Shown: piece by piece, positions 1-7,847 of the stretch
Numbering within the stretch: position 1 is the stretch's first letter
Layout: each line of letters starts with the position of its first letter
Assembly (NCBI GenBank): GCA_900552395.1
Contig: URZJ01000014.1
Location: 1 to 17,879, forward strand
DNA length: 17,879 bases
Reading direction: 5' to 3'
From: an uncultured Collinsella sp.
GTDB taxonomy: Bacteria; Actinomycetota; Coriobacteriia; Coriobacteriales; Coriobacteriaceae
The notes under the pieces: generated by a model
The model's database searches: none
Seen by the model: the letters and a program-made list of their open reading frames with translations, nothing else
What the model was told of the DNA's origin: nothing
Program-made: the position numbers and the translations under genes

Positions 1-555
1 CTTCTCAGCCTCGCGCGCGGCCTCGGCGGCCGCCTCGCGCGCCTTCTCGGCAACAAACGCCGCGGCCGAGGTATCGAGCTGCACCGTCGCGTGCGTGCGG
101 GCGGGTGCGGCGACCTCGCCGGCGTGCATTACGATGACGCCGCAGGTGCTCGTCTTAACAAACTCGACCATCTTGGGGTCGGTGAAGCCGGTCACGTCGT
201 TGACGATCGAGGCACCGCAGCGCACCGCCGCCTTGGCAACCGCCACATGACGCGTATCGATCGAGACGATAGCGCCCTCTTTGGCGAGCGCGCGCACGAC
301 GGGCAGCACGCGACGCGCCTCCTCGTCGGGGTTGACCGGGGTAAAGCCGGGGCGCGTGGACTCGCCGCCCACGTCGATGATGTCGGCGCCGGCATCGAGC
401 ATCGCCAGGCCGTACTCGATGGCGGCATCCGGGTCGAAGTGCTCCCCGCCGTCGCTAAACGAATCGGGCGTCACATTGAGGACGCCCATGATGCGCGGAC
501 GATCAAAGCTGAGCTCGTACTTTCCGCACCGCCATGTCTTGCTGTCGTTCGCCAT
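1..555 (-). CDS. folP: Dihydropteroate synthase, N-terminal 185 residues (runs off the left edge)
   Basis: The enzyme joins 6-hydroxymethyl-dihydropterin diphosphate to p-aminobenzoate to give dihydropteroate in cytosolic folate synthesis. The start ATG (555-553) has an AGGAGG ribosome site at 561-566. Residues 23-41 read IMGVLNVTPDSFSDGGEHF, the family's first signature, followed by GADIIDVGGESTRPG, the second. SIDTRHVAVAKAA and IVNDVTGF follow in the expected order. The frame is open to base 1, so the C-terminal part, with the remaining pterin and sulfonamide site residues, is outside the window. After the VIVMHAGE strand, the last 35 or so visible residues are rich in Ala, Glu, Lys and Arg (ending KAREAAAEAAREAEK) and look like an inserted helix compared with compact homologues. 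A TACAAT sequence at 635-630 on this strand could be its -10 box. The identification is firm. Confidence 0.95.
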   Translation of the reverse strand, partial: MANDSKTWRCGKYELSFDRPRIMGVLNVTPDSFSDGGEHFDPDAAIEYGLAMLDAGADIIDVGGESTRPGFTPVNPDEEARRVLPVVRALAKEGAIVSIDTRHVAVAKAAVRCGASIVNDVTGFTDPKMVEFVKTSTCGVIVMHAGEVAAPARTHATVQLDTSAAAFVAEKAREAAAEAAREAEK

Positions 556-649
556 GAACATCCTCCTAAAATGCCCACGCCGCCGCGCTCGGGCGCTGAC
601 GGCGGGGTCGCTTTGCAATCAGTCTTTCTATTGTATCCGCGCGCGCGGG

Positions 650-1402
650 CTAGAACGCAAACGCGGCCGCGATGTCGCAAGAAATCAGCAGGTCGGCATT
701 TGCATCCTGATCGGTGGGCGCCAAATTGCAAATGGCCAGCGTATCGCCAGTAAAGTAACGCGTGAGGCCCGCCGCCGGATACACTACGAGCGAGGTTCCG
801 CCCACGACGAGGGCGTCGGCTGCGGCGATGGCAGCAACGGCGCCGGTAAGCACGTGCTCGTCGAGCGGCTCTTCGTAGAGCACCACATCGGGCTTGATGC
901 GACCGCCGCACGTAGGGCACACGGGCATGCCCGCGGCATCCTCGTGCTCGCGCGCGCAAATCCATTCGGCACTGTAGACCGCGCCGCACGTCTGGCAGAT
1001 ATTGCGGTGGACCGAGCCATGCAGCTCAAACACGCGCCGTGAACCAGCCGCCTGATGCAAGCCATCGATGTTTTGCGTCACCACGGCGTCGAGCTTGCCG
1101 GCGCGCTCCAGCTCGGCCAGCTTGGTGTGACAGCGATTGGGCTTAGCGTTAAGCGCGATCATCTTGGTGCGGTAAAAGTCGAAGAACTCCGCCGGATGTG
1201 TCTCGTAAAAGCTGTGCGAGAGCATAGTCTCGGGCGGATAGGAAAACCGTTGGTGATACAGACCGTCCACGCTGCGGAAATCGGGAATGCCGCTTGCCGT
1301 GGAGACGCCCGCACCGCCAAAGAAGACCACGTGACTATGGGTTTCGAACAGCTCCGCCAGCGCGGCAGAGGCCTGTTTGGGATCCGATATTGCCTGCGTC
1401 AT
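650..1402 (-). CDS. cobB: Sir2-family NAD-dependent protein deacylase (sirtuin)
   Basis: Sirtuins remove acyl groups from protein lysines, consuming NAD and releasing nicotinamide and O-acyl-ADP-ribose. The 250-residue protein has the family order: GAGVSTASGIPDFRS (30-44, NAD loop), TQNIDGLH (109-116), catalytic His128 in ELHGS, two zinc pairs (C136/C139 and C162/C165), GGTS (201-204) and ICN (224-226). The frame is open 16 codons further upstream, but the ATG at 1402-1400 was chosen because GGAGGA sits at 1408-1413. The gene lies between folP, on the same strand with a 94-bp gap, and the divergent exonuclease gene. The class (acetyl, succinyl or other acyl specificity) cannot be read with confidence. 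The symbol is by family analogy to E. coli cobB. Confidence 0.93.
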   Translation of the reverse strand: MTQAISDPKQASAALAELFETHSHVVFFGGAGVSTASGIPDFRSVDGLYHQRFSYPPETMLSHSFYETHPAEFFDFYRTKMIALNAKPNRCHTKLAELERAGKLDAVVTQNIDGLHQAAGSRRVFELHGSVHRNICQTCGAVYSAEWICAREHEDAAGMPVCPTCGGRIKPDVVLYEEPLDEHVLTGAVAAIAAADALVVGGTSLVVYPAAGLTRYFTGDTLAICNLAPTDQDANADLLISCDIAAAFAF

Positions 1403-1515
1403 ATATGTCCTCCGTCCGTGTCTCCGGGACGGCGGCGTTCGCACTATCACTCGCGGACTCCGCCCCGCTCTAGTTGCGTTAATCTTAAGCCTGCCAACCC
1501 CGTCGAAAGGACACC

Positions 1516-2334
1516 ATGCCTCAGACTTACACCTTTGCCTCGTGGAACGTTAACGGTCTGCGCGCCGTGCTCAAAAAGGACCCGAGCTTTACCCAGATCG
1601 CACAGGAACTCGATGTCGATATCCTAGCGCTGCAGGAAACCAAGCTGCAGGAGGGCCAGGTCGATATCGACCTGCCCGGCTATCACCAAACCTGGAGCTA
1701 CGCCGAGCGCAAGGGCTACTCGGGCACCGCGGTCTTTAGCCGCCAGAAACCGCTGCGCGTGCTGCGCGCCGATGCACTGCTGCCCTACGCCGGCGAGGGT
1801 GGGGCCGCCGAGCTCGTCGCCCAAGCCGCAACCGAGGGCCGCGTCTGCGCGCTCGAGTTCGACAAGTTTTGGTTTGTGGACGTCTATACGCCCAACGCCC
1901 AAAATGAGCTCGCGCGCATCGACGTGCGCATGGCTTGGGACGATGCCTACCGCGGCTTTTTGAGCGCGCTTGAGCGCGAAACCGGCAAGCCCGTCGTAAC
2001 CTGCGGCGACTTTAACGTGGCACACGAGGAGATCGACCTTAAGAACCCCAAGTCCAACCGCGGCAACGCAGGCTTTTCGGACGAGGAGCGTGGCAAGTTT
2101 ACCGAGCTGCTCAACGCCGGTTTTACCGACACTTGGCGCGCAGCCAATCCGGACGTCGAGGGCGTCTACAGCTGGTGGAGCTACCGCTTTAATGCCCGCA
2201 AGAACAACGCAGGCTGGCGCATCGACTACTTCCTGGTGAGCGACGCAATCGCCGGCAACGTACGCGACACCGGCATCCGCGGCGACATCTTCGGCAGCGA
2301 CCACTGCCCCGTCACGCTCGCCCTGGAGCTCTAG
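1516..2334 (+). CDS. xthA: Exodeoxyribonuclease III / AP endonuclease
   Basis: A Mg-dependent enzyme of base-excision repair that cuts at abasic sites and trims 3' ends. The protein has 272 residues, close to the usual length for ExoIII. Visible motifs are SWNVNGLR (9-16), LQETK with metal-binding Glu41, VYTPNAQ (123-129), CGDFNVAH (163-170) with Asp165 and Asn167, the WRIDYFLVS segment (234-242) and the terminal GSDHCPV (260-266) with the catalytic Asp-His pair. An AAAGGA ribosome site lies 7-8 bases before the ATG. It is transcribed divergently from the sirtuin gene, across a spacer of about 110 bp that must hold both promoters. A moderately longer loop around residues 84-108, rich in Ala and Gly, precedes the VCALEF strand. 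The call is secure; the alternative symbol exoA is used in Gram-positives. Confidence 0.96.
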   Translation: MPQTYTFASWNVNGLRAVLKKDPSFTQIAQELDVDILALQETKLQEGQVDIDLPGYHQTWSYAERKGYSGTAVFSRQKPLRVLRADALLPYAGEGGAAELVAQAATEGRVCALEFDKFWFVDVYTPNAQNELARIDVRMAWDDAYRGFLSALERETGKPVVTCGDFNVAHEEIDLKNPKSNRGNAGFSDEERGKFTELLNAGFTDTWRAANPDVEGVYSWWSYRFNARKNNAGWRIDYFLVSDAIAGNVRDTGIRGDIFGSDHCPVTLALEL

Positions 2335-2405
2335 CCCAACTGATCTCCCAAAGGCGGAGAAAGGCGGGTCGTTTTCGTCTTGCGAGCGTGTTCGCGCAAC
2401 CCGCC

Positions 2406-2567
2406 CGCCACGAAACCTGCCCATCTACTACGTTTAGGCCGCCATCCTCAACCACAGCGAACAACGCAAAAAGAAAACCGCAGGTAGAAAGCCTGCGGTT
2501 TTTCATAAAACGCGGTTGTGCTTGGGGGTGTCGGGCTAAACGTAGTAGATGGGCCAGTTTCGTGGCG
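2406..2567. repeat. Inverted-repeat element A (162 bp, 32-bp arms)
   Basis: The left arm (2406-2437) and right arm (2536-2567) are reverse complements at 30 of 32 positions, including an uninterrupted 18-base block CCCATCTACTACGTTTAG at 2420-2437 against 2536-2553. The core of about 98 bp contains a perfect 11-bp terminator hairpin and no convincing frame. The element lies just downstream of xthA. The arms are much too long for a simple terminator, so a small non-autonomous mobile element or an extended RNA hairpin is likely. Confidence 0.7.
2474..2503. terminator. Rho-independent terminator after xthA
   Basis: A perfect 11-bp stem, AAAACCGCAGG (2474-2484) with CCTGCGGTTTT (2492-2502), has a 7-base loop and a T run. 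The A run on the other flank makes it usable in both directions, which would also insulate the minus-strand ECF operon. It sits inside element A, about 140 bases after the xthA stop codon. Confidence 0.85.
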
Positions 2568-2660
2568 AGCGCCGTCAACTGATTCCCTGGGGACGTCTGG
2601 GGACGGAAGAAAACGGATCAATTGACCCTCTGAGGGCTATGATGCCCGTCATATCAACCG

Positions 2661-2828
2661 GCCATTTCAAAACTACGCCGGTTTACGGGGCTAAATCGCG
2701 AATCCCCAACCATACGCAATTCCAAAATAGTAAAACTGCAGGTAAACGGCTTGCTCTATTTCGAAAAAAGCCGGTATGGTCTGCCTGTGCCAATCTAGCC
2801 CCGTAAACCGGCATAGTTTTGAAATGGC
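2661..2828. repeat. Inverted-repeat element B (168 bp, 33-bp arms)
   Basis: The arms at 2661-2693 and 2796-2828 are reverse complements with a single mismatch (C or T at the ACG/ATG position). They share the block CCGGTTTACGGGGCTA and the outer block GCCATTTCAAAACTA. The core of about 102 bp is AT-richer than the surroundings and has no coding signal. On the minus strand a GCCGGT/ACCGGC pairing is followed by TTTTTT at about 2771-2765, so the element may also end transcription of the ECF operon, whose last stop codon is 40 bases away. The remaining gene-free sequence between 2335 and 2867 holds only a tandem TGGGGACG pair at 2588-2605. Confidence 0.72.
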
Positions 2829-2867
2829 ACTTCGGCAGTATTGATTCCCGCCCCGGCGCAACCAGCC

Positions 2868-3581
2868 CTACAGCCCGTATTTCACGACGACGCGGTTGAT
2901 GCGGCGACACCAGGGCTTGTACAGAGCGGCCAAGAACAAGCAGGTCGCGAGGCCATGCGTGATGTCGAACGGCACCGCCGTAGCAAGACGCGCTATGGCG
3001 CCCGCCCACGTGAGCGGTTGAACAAAACCGATGATGTCATACGCGTTGATCACAACGCCGTAGAGCAAGCCCGAGGCAAAGCCGTACGCCATCAGCGCCG
3101 GCATGCGCACGGTTCCATCCGCACGGTCGAACGCGCCCGCATGCGCCAGCGCGCCGCCAACATAGCCAACCAGACCCCAGGCATACATCTGCCACGGCGT
3201 CCACATGCCCTGTCCAAAAAAGAAATTGCTGGTCAGCGCCGCCAGCGCGCCAACCATAAAACCATTGCGGCGACCAAGCGTCACCCCCGCGATAATGGCG
3301 ATGGCGCTCACCGGTTTAAAGTCGGGAATGGGGCCAAACAAGATGCGCCCCGCCGCGGCCAACGCCGCCAACACCAGCGTGGGCATAATCTGGCGCAGGC
3401 CCGGACGTGATGTCTCATAGCCCGCAAAGAACAGTGCGAGCACGAGCGCCACTACAACCAGCATGGCAAGCGCCGCCTGCTCAATGCCCACCAGCAACGC
3501 CGCAGCCATCACTGCCGGCACCGCCAGGAGCAGCGGAATCTCCATTTTTGCGAGCAGGCGCGCGACGCGATAATCCGTCAT
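2868..3581 (-). CDS. ECF transporter S component (substrate-binding membrane subunit)
   Basis: A 237-residue, strongly hydrophobic protein with about six membrane segments. In energy-coupling-factor transporters it binds the vitamin or micronutrient and docks on the T/ATPase module. Characteristic stretches are PIPDFKPVSAIAIIAG (84-99), LGRRNGF (102-108) and FGQGMWTPWQMYAWG (122-136), the last a motif I associate with actinobacterial S components of unsettled substrate; a cobalamin-type substrate is only one possibility. The start at ATG 3581-3579 lies four bases after the ATPase stop, which fits translational coupling; the frame is open 11 codons further into the ATPase gene. It is the last gene of the T-A-S operon. 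The family call is good, the substrate unknown. Confidence 0.85.
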   Translation of the reverse strand: MTDYRVARLLAKMEIPLLLAVPAVMAAALLVGIEQAALAMLVVVALVLALFFAGYETSRPGLRQIMPTLVLAALAAAGRILFGPIPDFKPVSAIAIIAGVTLGRRNGFMVGALAALTSNFFFGQGMWTPWQMYAWGLVGYVGGALAHAGAFDRADGTVRMPALMAYGFASGLLYGVVINAYDIIGFVQPLTWAGAIARLATAVPFDITHGLATCLFLAALYKPWCRRINRVVVKYGL

Positions 3582-3585
3582 CCCA

Positions 3586-5229
3586 TCACGCCCTATAAAA
3601 CACATTGTCGGCAAAGAAGCCGGCCGGCGGCTCTATGCAGGCGATCTCGCCGTCGAACATCATGGCGACGTCATCGGACACCTGCTCGGCGAAATCTAGA
3701 TCGTGCGTGGCCATGATGACGGTACCGCCGGCATTCGCATGGCCACGCAGGGCGCGGGCGATGATGCGGCGGCTCTCCAGGTCCAAGCCCTTCGTGGGCT
3801 CGTCAAGCAGCAGCAGCTCCGGACCAATCAACAGCAGCTTTCCCAACGCAAGCAGCTGACGCTGACCGCCCGAAAGATCGTGCGGGTGACGCGCCTCCAA
3901 GCCCGCCAGGCCCAGGCGCGCTGTCTGCTCCTGTGCTGCAGCCTCGTCATATCCGCAGGTCGAGGCCCATTCCATCAGCTCATCGCGAACCGTCTCGGCG
4001 ACCAGCAGGGCCTTGGGGTTCTGCGGCAGCAGCGCCGCCGAAGCCGCTCCACGCACCATGCGGCCGCGCTGCAGCTTGGCGGTCTTGGCCAGCACCGAGA
4101 GCGTCGTCGACTTGCCGCAGCCGTTTCCGCCCACGACCGCATGCACCGCGCCGGCCGAAAACGCCACGTCGAGCCCGCGCAGCACCCAGCCGCCCGCGCG
4201 ATCGTAGCGAAACCAGCTCCCTGCCAGGGTGGTAGCCGACCCGCCGTGCATTTTTTGGAGTATTCTGCTCCCATCCGTGCGCGGGAAGGCTTCCGAGCCG
4301 TTCTCGAGCGACGTTTGCGCCACAAATTCGGACGATTTGTCCAATTCCGAACTTTTTTTCGCGCTCGATACGTCCCCGGGCGGCTCCAGAGAGCCCAAAT
4401 TGTCCTCACGCCCGCTGAATACTCCGTTTTTTGCACATCGGACGGCACCCCACCCCAACATGTCGTCGGAAAACAACGATTCTCGGCGTCCCAAAGAAGC
4501 CATATCCGCCACCTCGCGCACGCGACCGTCCTCAATCCGGTACGCACACGTCGCATACTCGAGCATTGGGCGCGGTTGATGCGTAGCCACAACAACCGTG
4601 CAGCCCAACTCACGGTTCACACGAAACAGCGCGTGCAGAAAATTCTTCTCGGCAACGGGATCGAGCTGAGACGTGGGCTCGTCGAGTAGCAGCACACGCG
4701 GACGCAGCGCCAGGACGGCGGCAAGCGACAGCAGCTGCTTGCCGCCGCCCGAAAGCGTATCGGTATCGCGATGAAGCCAGTCCTCCAGACCAAAGAAATA
4801 GCTGGTCTCGGCCACGCGACGGCGCATCTCGTCGCGCGACATACCTAAGTTTTCCAGGCCAAACGCCATCTCGTGCCACACGGTCTCGCATACAATCTGG
4901 TTCTCGGGATCCTGGAACACGTAGCCCACGCGCACCGCAGACGCGCGCGCGTCCATGTCGGCAACGTTCTCGCCCAGCACGCGCGTATCGCCAGTGCGCT
5001 CGCCCGCCGGAGCGATCTCGGGCTTGAGCAGCGACAGCAGCGTCGACTTACCCGATCCGGTACCGCCAACAAGCAGCGCAAATGCACCTTGGGGAACAAC
5101 CCAGTCGAGCCCCTCGAGCACTGGCGCCTCGGCCCCGGGGTAGGCAAAGCGCAGGCCCCGCACTTCAATCGCCGGCTCATCCGAGCCGCGCACCACGCCC
5201 ATCATCATGCTCCCGTCCAACCGAGTCAT
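3586..5229 (-). CDS. ECF transporter energising ATPase, two fused ATP-binding domains
   Basis: A 547-residue fusion of the two ATPases (EcfA-like) that drive an ECF importer from the cytosolic face. Domain 1: Walker A GGTGSGKST (55-63), Q-loop Gln106, signature LSGGGKQ (159-165), Walker B LLLDEPTSQLD (180-190), switch His217. Domain 2: Walker A GGNGCGKST (367-375), Q-loop Gln403, LSGGQRQ (452-458), DEPTKGLD (476-483), His509. Both sites appear intact, though signature 1 has Gly in place of the usual Gln. The start ATG overlaps the T-component stop (TGATG at 5231-5227), with AAGAGG upstream, so the genes are coupled. A later ATG cluster at residues 8-10 is an alternative start. Residues 265-328, between the domains, are Ser/Lys/Glu-rich, unlike any ABC fold element, and correspond exactly to inverted-repeat element C. 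Confidence 0.93.
   Translation of the reverse strand: MTRLDGSMMMGVVRGSDEPAIEVRGLRFAYPGAEAPVLEGLDWVVPQGAFALLVGGTGSGKSTLLSLLKPEIAPAGERTGDTRVLGENVADMDARASAVRVGYVFQDPENQIVCETVWHEMAFGLENLGMSRDEMRRRVAETSYFFGLEDWLHRDTDTLSGGGKQLLSLAAVLALRPRVLLLDEPTSQLDPVAEKNFLHALFRVNRELGCTVVVATHQPRPMLEYATCAYRIEDGRVREVADMASLGRRESLFSDDMLGWGAVRCAKNGVFSGREDNLGSLEPPGDVSSAKKSSELDKSSEFVAQTSLENGSEAFPRTDGSRILQKMHGGSATTLAGSWFRYDRAGGWVLRGLDVAFSAGAVHAVVGGNGCGKSTTLSVLAKTAKLQRGRMVRGAASAALLPQNPKALLVAETVRDELMEWASTCGYDEAAAQEQTARLGLAGLEARHPHDLSGGQRQLLALGKLLLIGPELLLLDEPTKGLDLESRRIIARALRGHANAGGTVIMATHDLDFAEQVSDDVAMMFDGEIACIEPPAGFFADNVFYRA
4246..4436. repeat. Inverted-repeat element C, translated in frame inside the ECF ATPase gene
   Basis: The ends of this 191-bp segment are imperfect terminal inverted repeats. 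On the plus strand the left end reads GTGCA, six T, then GGAGTATTC and TGC (4246-4268). The reverse complement of the right end (4436-4414) reads GTGCA, AAAAAC, then GGAGTATTC and AGC. By my count it is about 55% GC, clearly below the flanking ATPase sequence. It has no stop codon in the ATPase frame and encodes residues of about 265-328, the linker between the two nucleotide-binding domains. I infer a small mobile element that inserted where extra residues are tolerated. Confidence 0.65.
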
Positions 5230-6105
5230 CAGCCAAACCTCTTCTCGTCAATCGCGTGCAGCACGCAGGGCAGCACCATCCAGGCAGCGTACACGACATA
5301 GCCCAGCCACGGCGCCGGCACCGAGAGCTGCGGATAAAACGAATACTGCGTCGTCGCGGTCCACGCCACCGCCACCGCGGCGACACCAAACACTGCAAGT
5401 CCGACCAGCGCGGCAACGTCGCTGCGCCCCAGCCGATACCGCGCGTACGTCGTGCGACGCGTCGCGGCGCCCCACCCACGGGAGCGCATGGCGTCCGCGC
5501 GCTCAAGCGAATCTTCCATGCCCCAACCCATCAGCACGCTCGACGCCCGCAGGCGCGATCGCACGGGATCGGTAGGCGTCCTGCACCGCCAGCACCGTGC
5601 GGCCGCGGCGCAAAAACTGCGGGATAAGCCGCATGCACATCGAGATCATGAGCGCGAGCACCGGCGCGGCGTTACCCAAAAGCGCAAGCACCTTGTCATA
5701 TTCGAGCATCGACGCCGCGGCCTCAAACCACAGCACGCTCGCCACAAACAGCCCGCCCATACACAGGCCGTATACCATGCTTTCCAGATACACCGCGCGC
5801 ACGCCGATGCGAAACAGCTCCGTCGAGCCCGAGGCGCTAAACAACGGATTGAGCACCGCAATGATCAAGATCACCGGCAGCTGCCAGCGAAGTGCGCCCA
5901 GCGTGCGGGCAGCCCCACGCGTCGCAAATCCATACGCCAGCCCGCCCGCAAGCGACAGCGCAATCAACACCGGTTGCATCGAGAACATGGTAAGCCCCAG
6001 CGTCAGCACCATATAGAGCGCCGGCACCGCCGGGTGCGACATCGAGAATGCCGCGATGGGCTCACTGGACGATTCCTCTCGCGTGATGTCCACAGGCACC
6101 CCCAT
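5229..6105 (-). pseudogene. ECF transporter T component (EcfT/CbiQ-like), split by a frameshift
   Basis: The T component is the membrane scaffold joining S component and ATPases. The N-terminal frame (from about 6105 to a stop at 5503) has SHPAVPALYMVLTLGL, several membrane helices and MCMRLIPQFLRRGRTVLAVQ. The C-terminal half lies in the next frame (from about 5564 to the stop at 5231-5229): SSVLMGWGMEDSLERADAMR, SRGWG, RRTTYARYR and two more helices. The switch falls near 5560-5570, where CGATC occurs twice 10 bases apart. Homologues usually have about 20 residues between VQDAY and the VLMGW helix, and most are absent here, so a small deletion fits better than a one-base read error. The start is uncertain: ATG 6105 or GTG 6093 gives a normal total length of about 290 residues, while the frame is open to 6264. 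Confidence 0.75.
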
Positions 6106-6293
6106 CCCCTCGCTCAAACGCCAACGCCGCAGCGCCGCCGGCTCCATACACAACCAGCGCAAACGCCACGGCGGCGACACCGACATCGGCCGCCATGCAC
6201 CAATCGTTACGCGCTCGTCATATGCCTGCGGTATCATATTGCGCCGTGTATCGTTTCCAAACACACGTCTCTAATAACGTAACAGGAGATCAC

Positions 6294-7706
6294 ATGGACG
6301 CAACCGCAATTATCCTCGCCGCCGGCGAGGGCACCCGCATGAAGTCGAACCACTGCAAGGTTTCGCACAAGATCCTGGGCAAGCCCATGGTTCAGTGGAT
6401 CGTCGACGCCACCATCAAGGCCGGCTGCAGCCGCGTCGTGGTCGTCATCGGCAGCCACGCCGACGAGATGCGCGCCCTCATCGATGGCGCCTACGCCAAC
6501 AGCGCCACCAAGGTCGAGTGCGTCGAGCAGACCGAGCGCCTGGGCACCGGCCATGCCGTCAAGGTCGCGCTCGAGGCCTGCGGCATCACGCAAGGCCCCG
6601 TCGTCGTGCTCAACGGCGACCTGCCGCTCATCACCGCCGACACCGTCGCCAAGTTCGCACAGACCGTCGCCACCGGCGAGCTCGCCTGCACCGTCATGAC
6701 CATGACCCCGCCCGATCCTTTTGGCTACGGCCGCATCAAGCTGGGCGCCGATGGTCAGATCGAGCGCATCATCGAGCAGAAGGACTGCACGCCCGAGCAG
6801 GCCGCCGAGCTACTCGAGTGCAACGCCGGCTGCTACGCCTTCGACGGCGCGCAGCTCGCCGCCCACATTGACGAGATCGGCAACGACAACGCGCAGGCCG
6901 AGTACTACCTGCCCGACATGCTCGAGATCCTCAAAGGCCATGGCCAGGCGGTCTCCATCTTCCACTGCGACGACTACCGCGATGGCCTGGGCGTCAACAG
7001 CCGCATCCAGCTCGCGCAGCTCACTGCCATCGCTCGCGACCGCATCAACGAGCACTGGATGGCCGAGGGCGTCACCTTCATCGACCCCACGCAGGCCTGG
7101 ATCGGCCCCGACGCCGTCATCGGCCGCGACACCGTCGTGTGGCCGCAGACGCACCTGATCGGCCACGTCACCGTGGGCGAGGAGTGCCAGCTCGGCCCCA
7201 ACAGCCGCCTCACCGACACCACCGTCGGCAGCGGCTGCACCATCGATGAGACCATCGCCATCGAGGCCGTCATCGAGAACGGCGTCGACTGCGGCCCGCG
7301 CGCCTACCTGCGCCCGGGCACTCACATGCTCGACGGCTCCAAAGCCGGCACGCACGTGGAGATCAAGAAGTCCACGATCGGCGAGGGCTCCAAGGTGCCG
7401 CATCTGTCCTACATCGGAGACACCACCATGGGCTCCGGCGTCAACGTGGGCGCGGGCTCCATCACCTGCAACTACGACGGCGTGCACAAGCACAAGACCG
7501 TCATCGGCAAGGACGCCTTCATCGGCTCCGACACCATGATGGTCGCGCCCGCCCAGATCGGCGACGGCGCACTCGTGGCTGCAGGCTCCGTCATCACCGA
7601 GCCGGTCCCGGCAGACGCACTCGGCCTGGGCCGCGCCCGTCAGGTAAACATTGAGGGCTGGGCCGCCGATTACCGCCGCCGCCTGCACGAGGACGACGAG
7701 GTATAA
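6294..7706 (+). CDS. glmU: Bifunctional GlmU: GlcN-1-P acetyltransferase / GlcNAc-1-P uridyltransferase
   Basis: This cytosolic enzyme makes UDP-N-acetylglucosamine, the precursor for peptidoglycan and wall polymers. Residues 1-240 are the pyrophosphorylase: ILAAGEGTRMKS (7-18), EQTERLGTGHAV (78-89), LNGDLPL (106-112), GYGRI (144-148), NAGCYAF (177-183) and EYYLPDML (203-210). Residues 260-445 form the left-handed beta-helix acetyltransferase: YLRPGTHM (338-345), GSKAGTHVEIKKS (348-360), catalytic-type His370 in KVPHLSYIGD and GAGSITCNYDG (386-396). The 470-residue length is normal. The ATG at 6294 was chosen over an in-frame ATG 33 codons upstream because AGGAG lies 6-7 bases before it and the first strand MDATAIILAAGEG begins there. 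It is divergent from the ECF operon and ends in a terminator. Confidence 0.98.
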   Translation: MDATAIILAAGEGTRMKSNHCKVSHKILGKPMVQWIVDATIKAGCSRVVVVIGSHADEMRALIDGAYANSATKVECVEQTERLGTGHAVKVALEACGITQGPVVVLNGDLPLITADTVAKFAQTVATGELACTVMTMTPPDPFGYGRIKLGADGQIERIIEQKDCTPEQAAELLECNAGCYAFDGAQLAAHIDEIGNDNAQAEYYLPDMLEILKGHGQAVSIFHCDDYRDGLGVNSRIQLAQLTAIARDRINEHWMAEGVTFIDPTQAWIGPDAVIGRDTVVWPQTHLIGHVTVGEECQLGPNSRLTDTTVGSGCTIDETIAIEAVIENGVDCGPRAYLRPGTHMLDGSKAGTHVEIKKSTIGEGSKVPHLSYIGDTTMGSGVNVGAGSITCNYDGVHKHKTVIGKDAFIGSDTMMVAPAQIGDGALVAAGSVITEPVPADALGLGRARQVNIEGWAADYRRRLHEDDEV

Positions 7707-7723
7707 CGTTTTACCAAGCATCT

Positions 7724-7756
7724 AAGGAGCTGTTCCCATGGGGACGGCTCCTTTTT
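7724..7756 (+). terminator. Terminator after glmU
   Basis: AGGAGC pairs with GCTCCT, then after a one-base mismatch GTTCCC pairs with GGGGAC around an AT turn, followed by TTTTT. It starts 18 bases after the glmU stop, so glmU and prs are probably separate transcription units. Confidence 0.85.
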
Positions 7757-7847
7757 CTATGCTGACCTGCGCGACCGGATGAGTGGTCGGTTCGTGTCCG
7801 TTGACGGTAAAGACGTTATCAAGACTCGATAAACCCCGTCGCGCGGT

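Noticed and set aside
3703..4689. A 328-codon open frame on the plus strand
   Set aside because: It is antisense to the fused ECF ATPase, whose motifs are complete on the other strand.
6062..6196. A 44-residue hydrophobic frame on the minus strand just upstream of the T component (MAADVGVAAVAFALVVYG...)
   Set aside because: No ribosome site, and alanine/valine-rich frames arise easily in GC-rich sequence; it lies in the divergent promoter region of glmU. Kept only as a remote possibility of a leader peptide.
6810..7721. A 303-codon open frame on the minus strand across glmU
   Set aside because: It is a shadow of a well-conserved gene; the Val/Gly/Asp-rich composition is typical of the antisense strand of GC-rich genes.
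7801..7806. TTGACG as the -35 box of prs
   Set aside because: It is 41 bases from the TACAAT candidate and no good -10 stands 16-18 bases after it.
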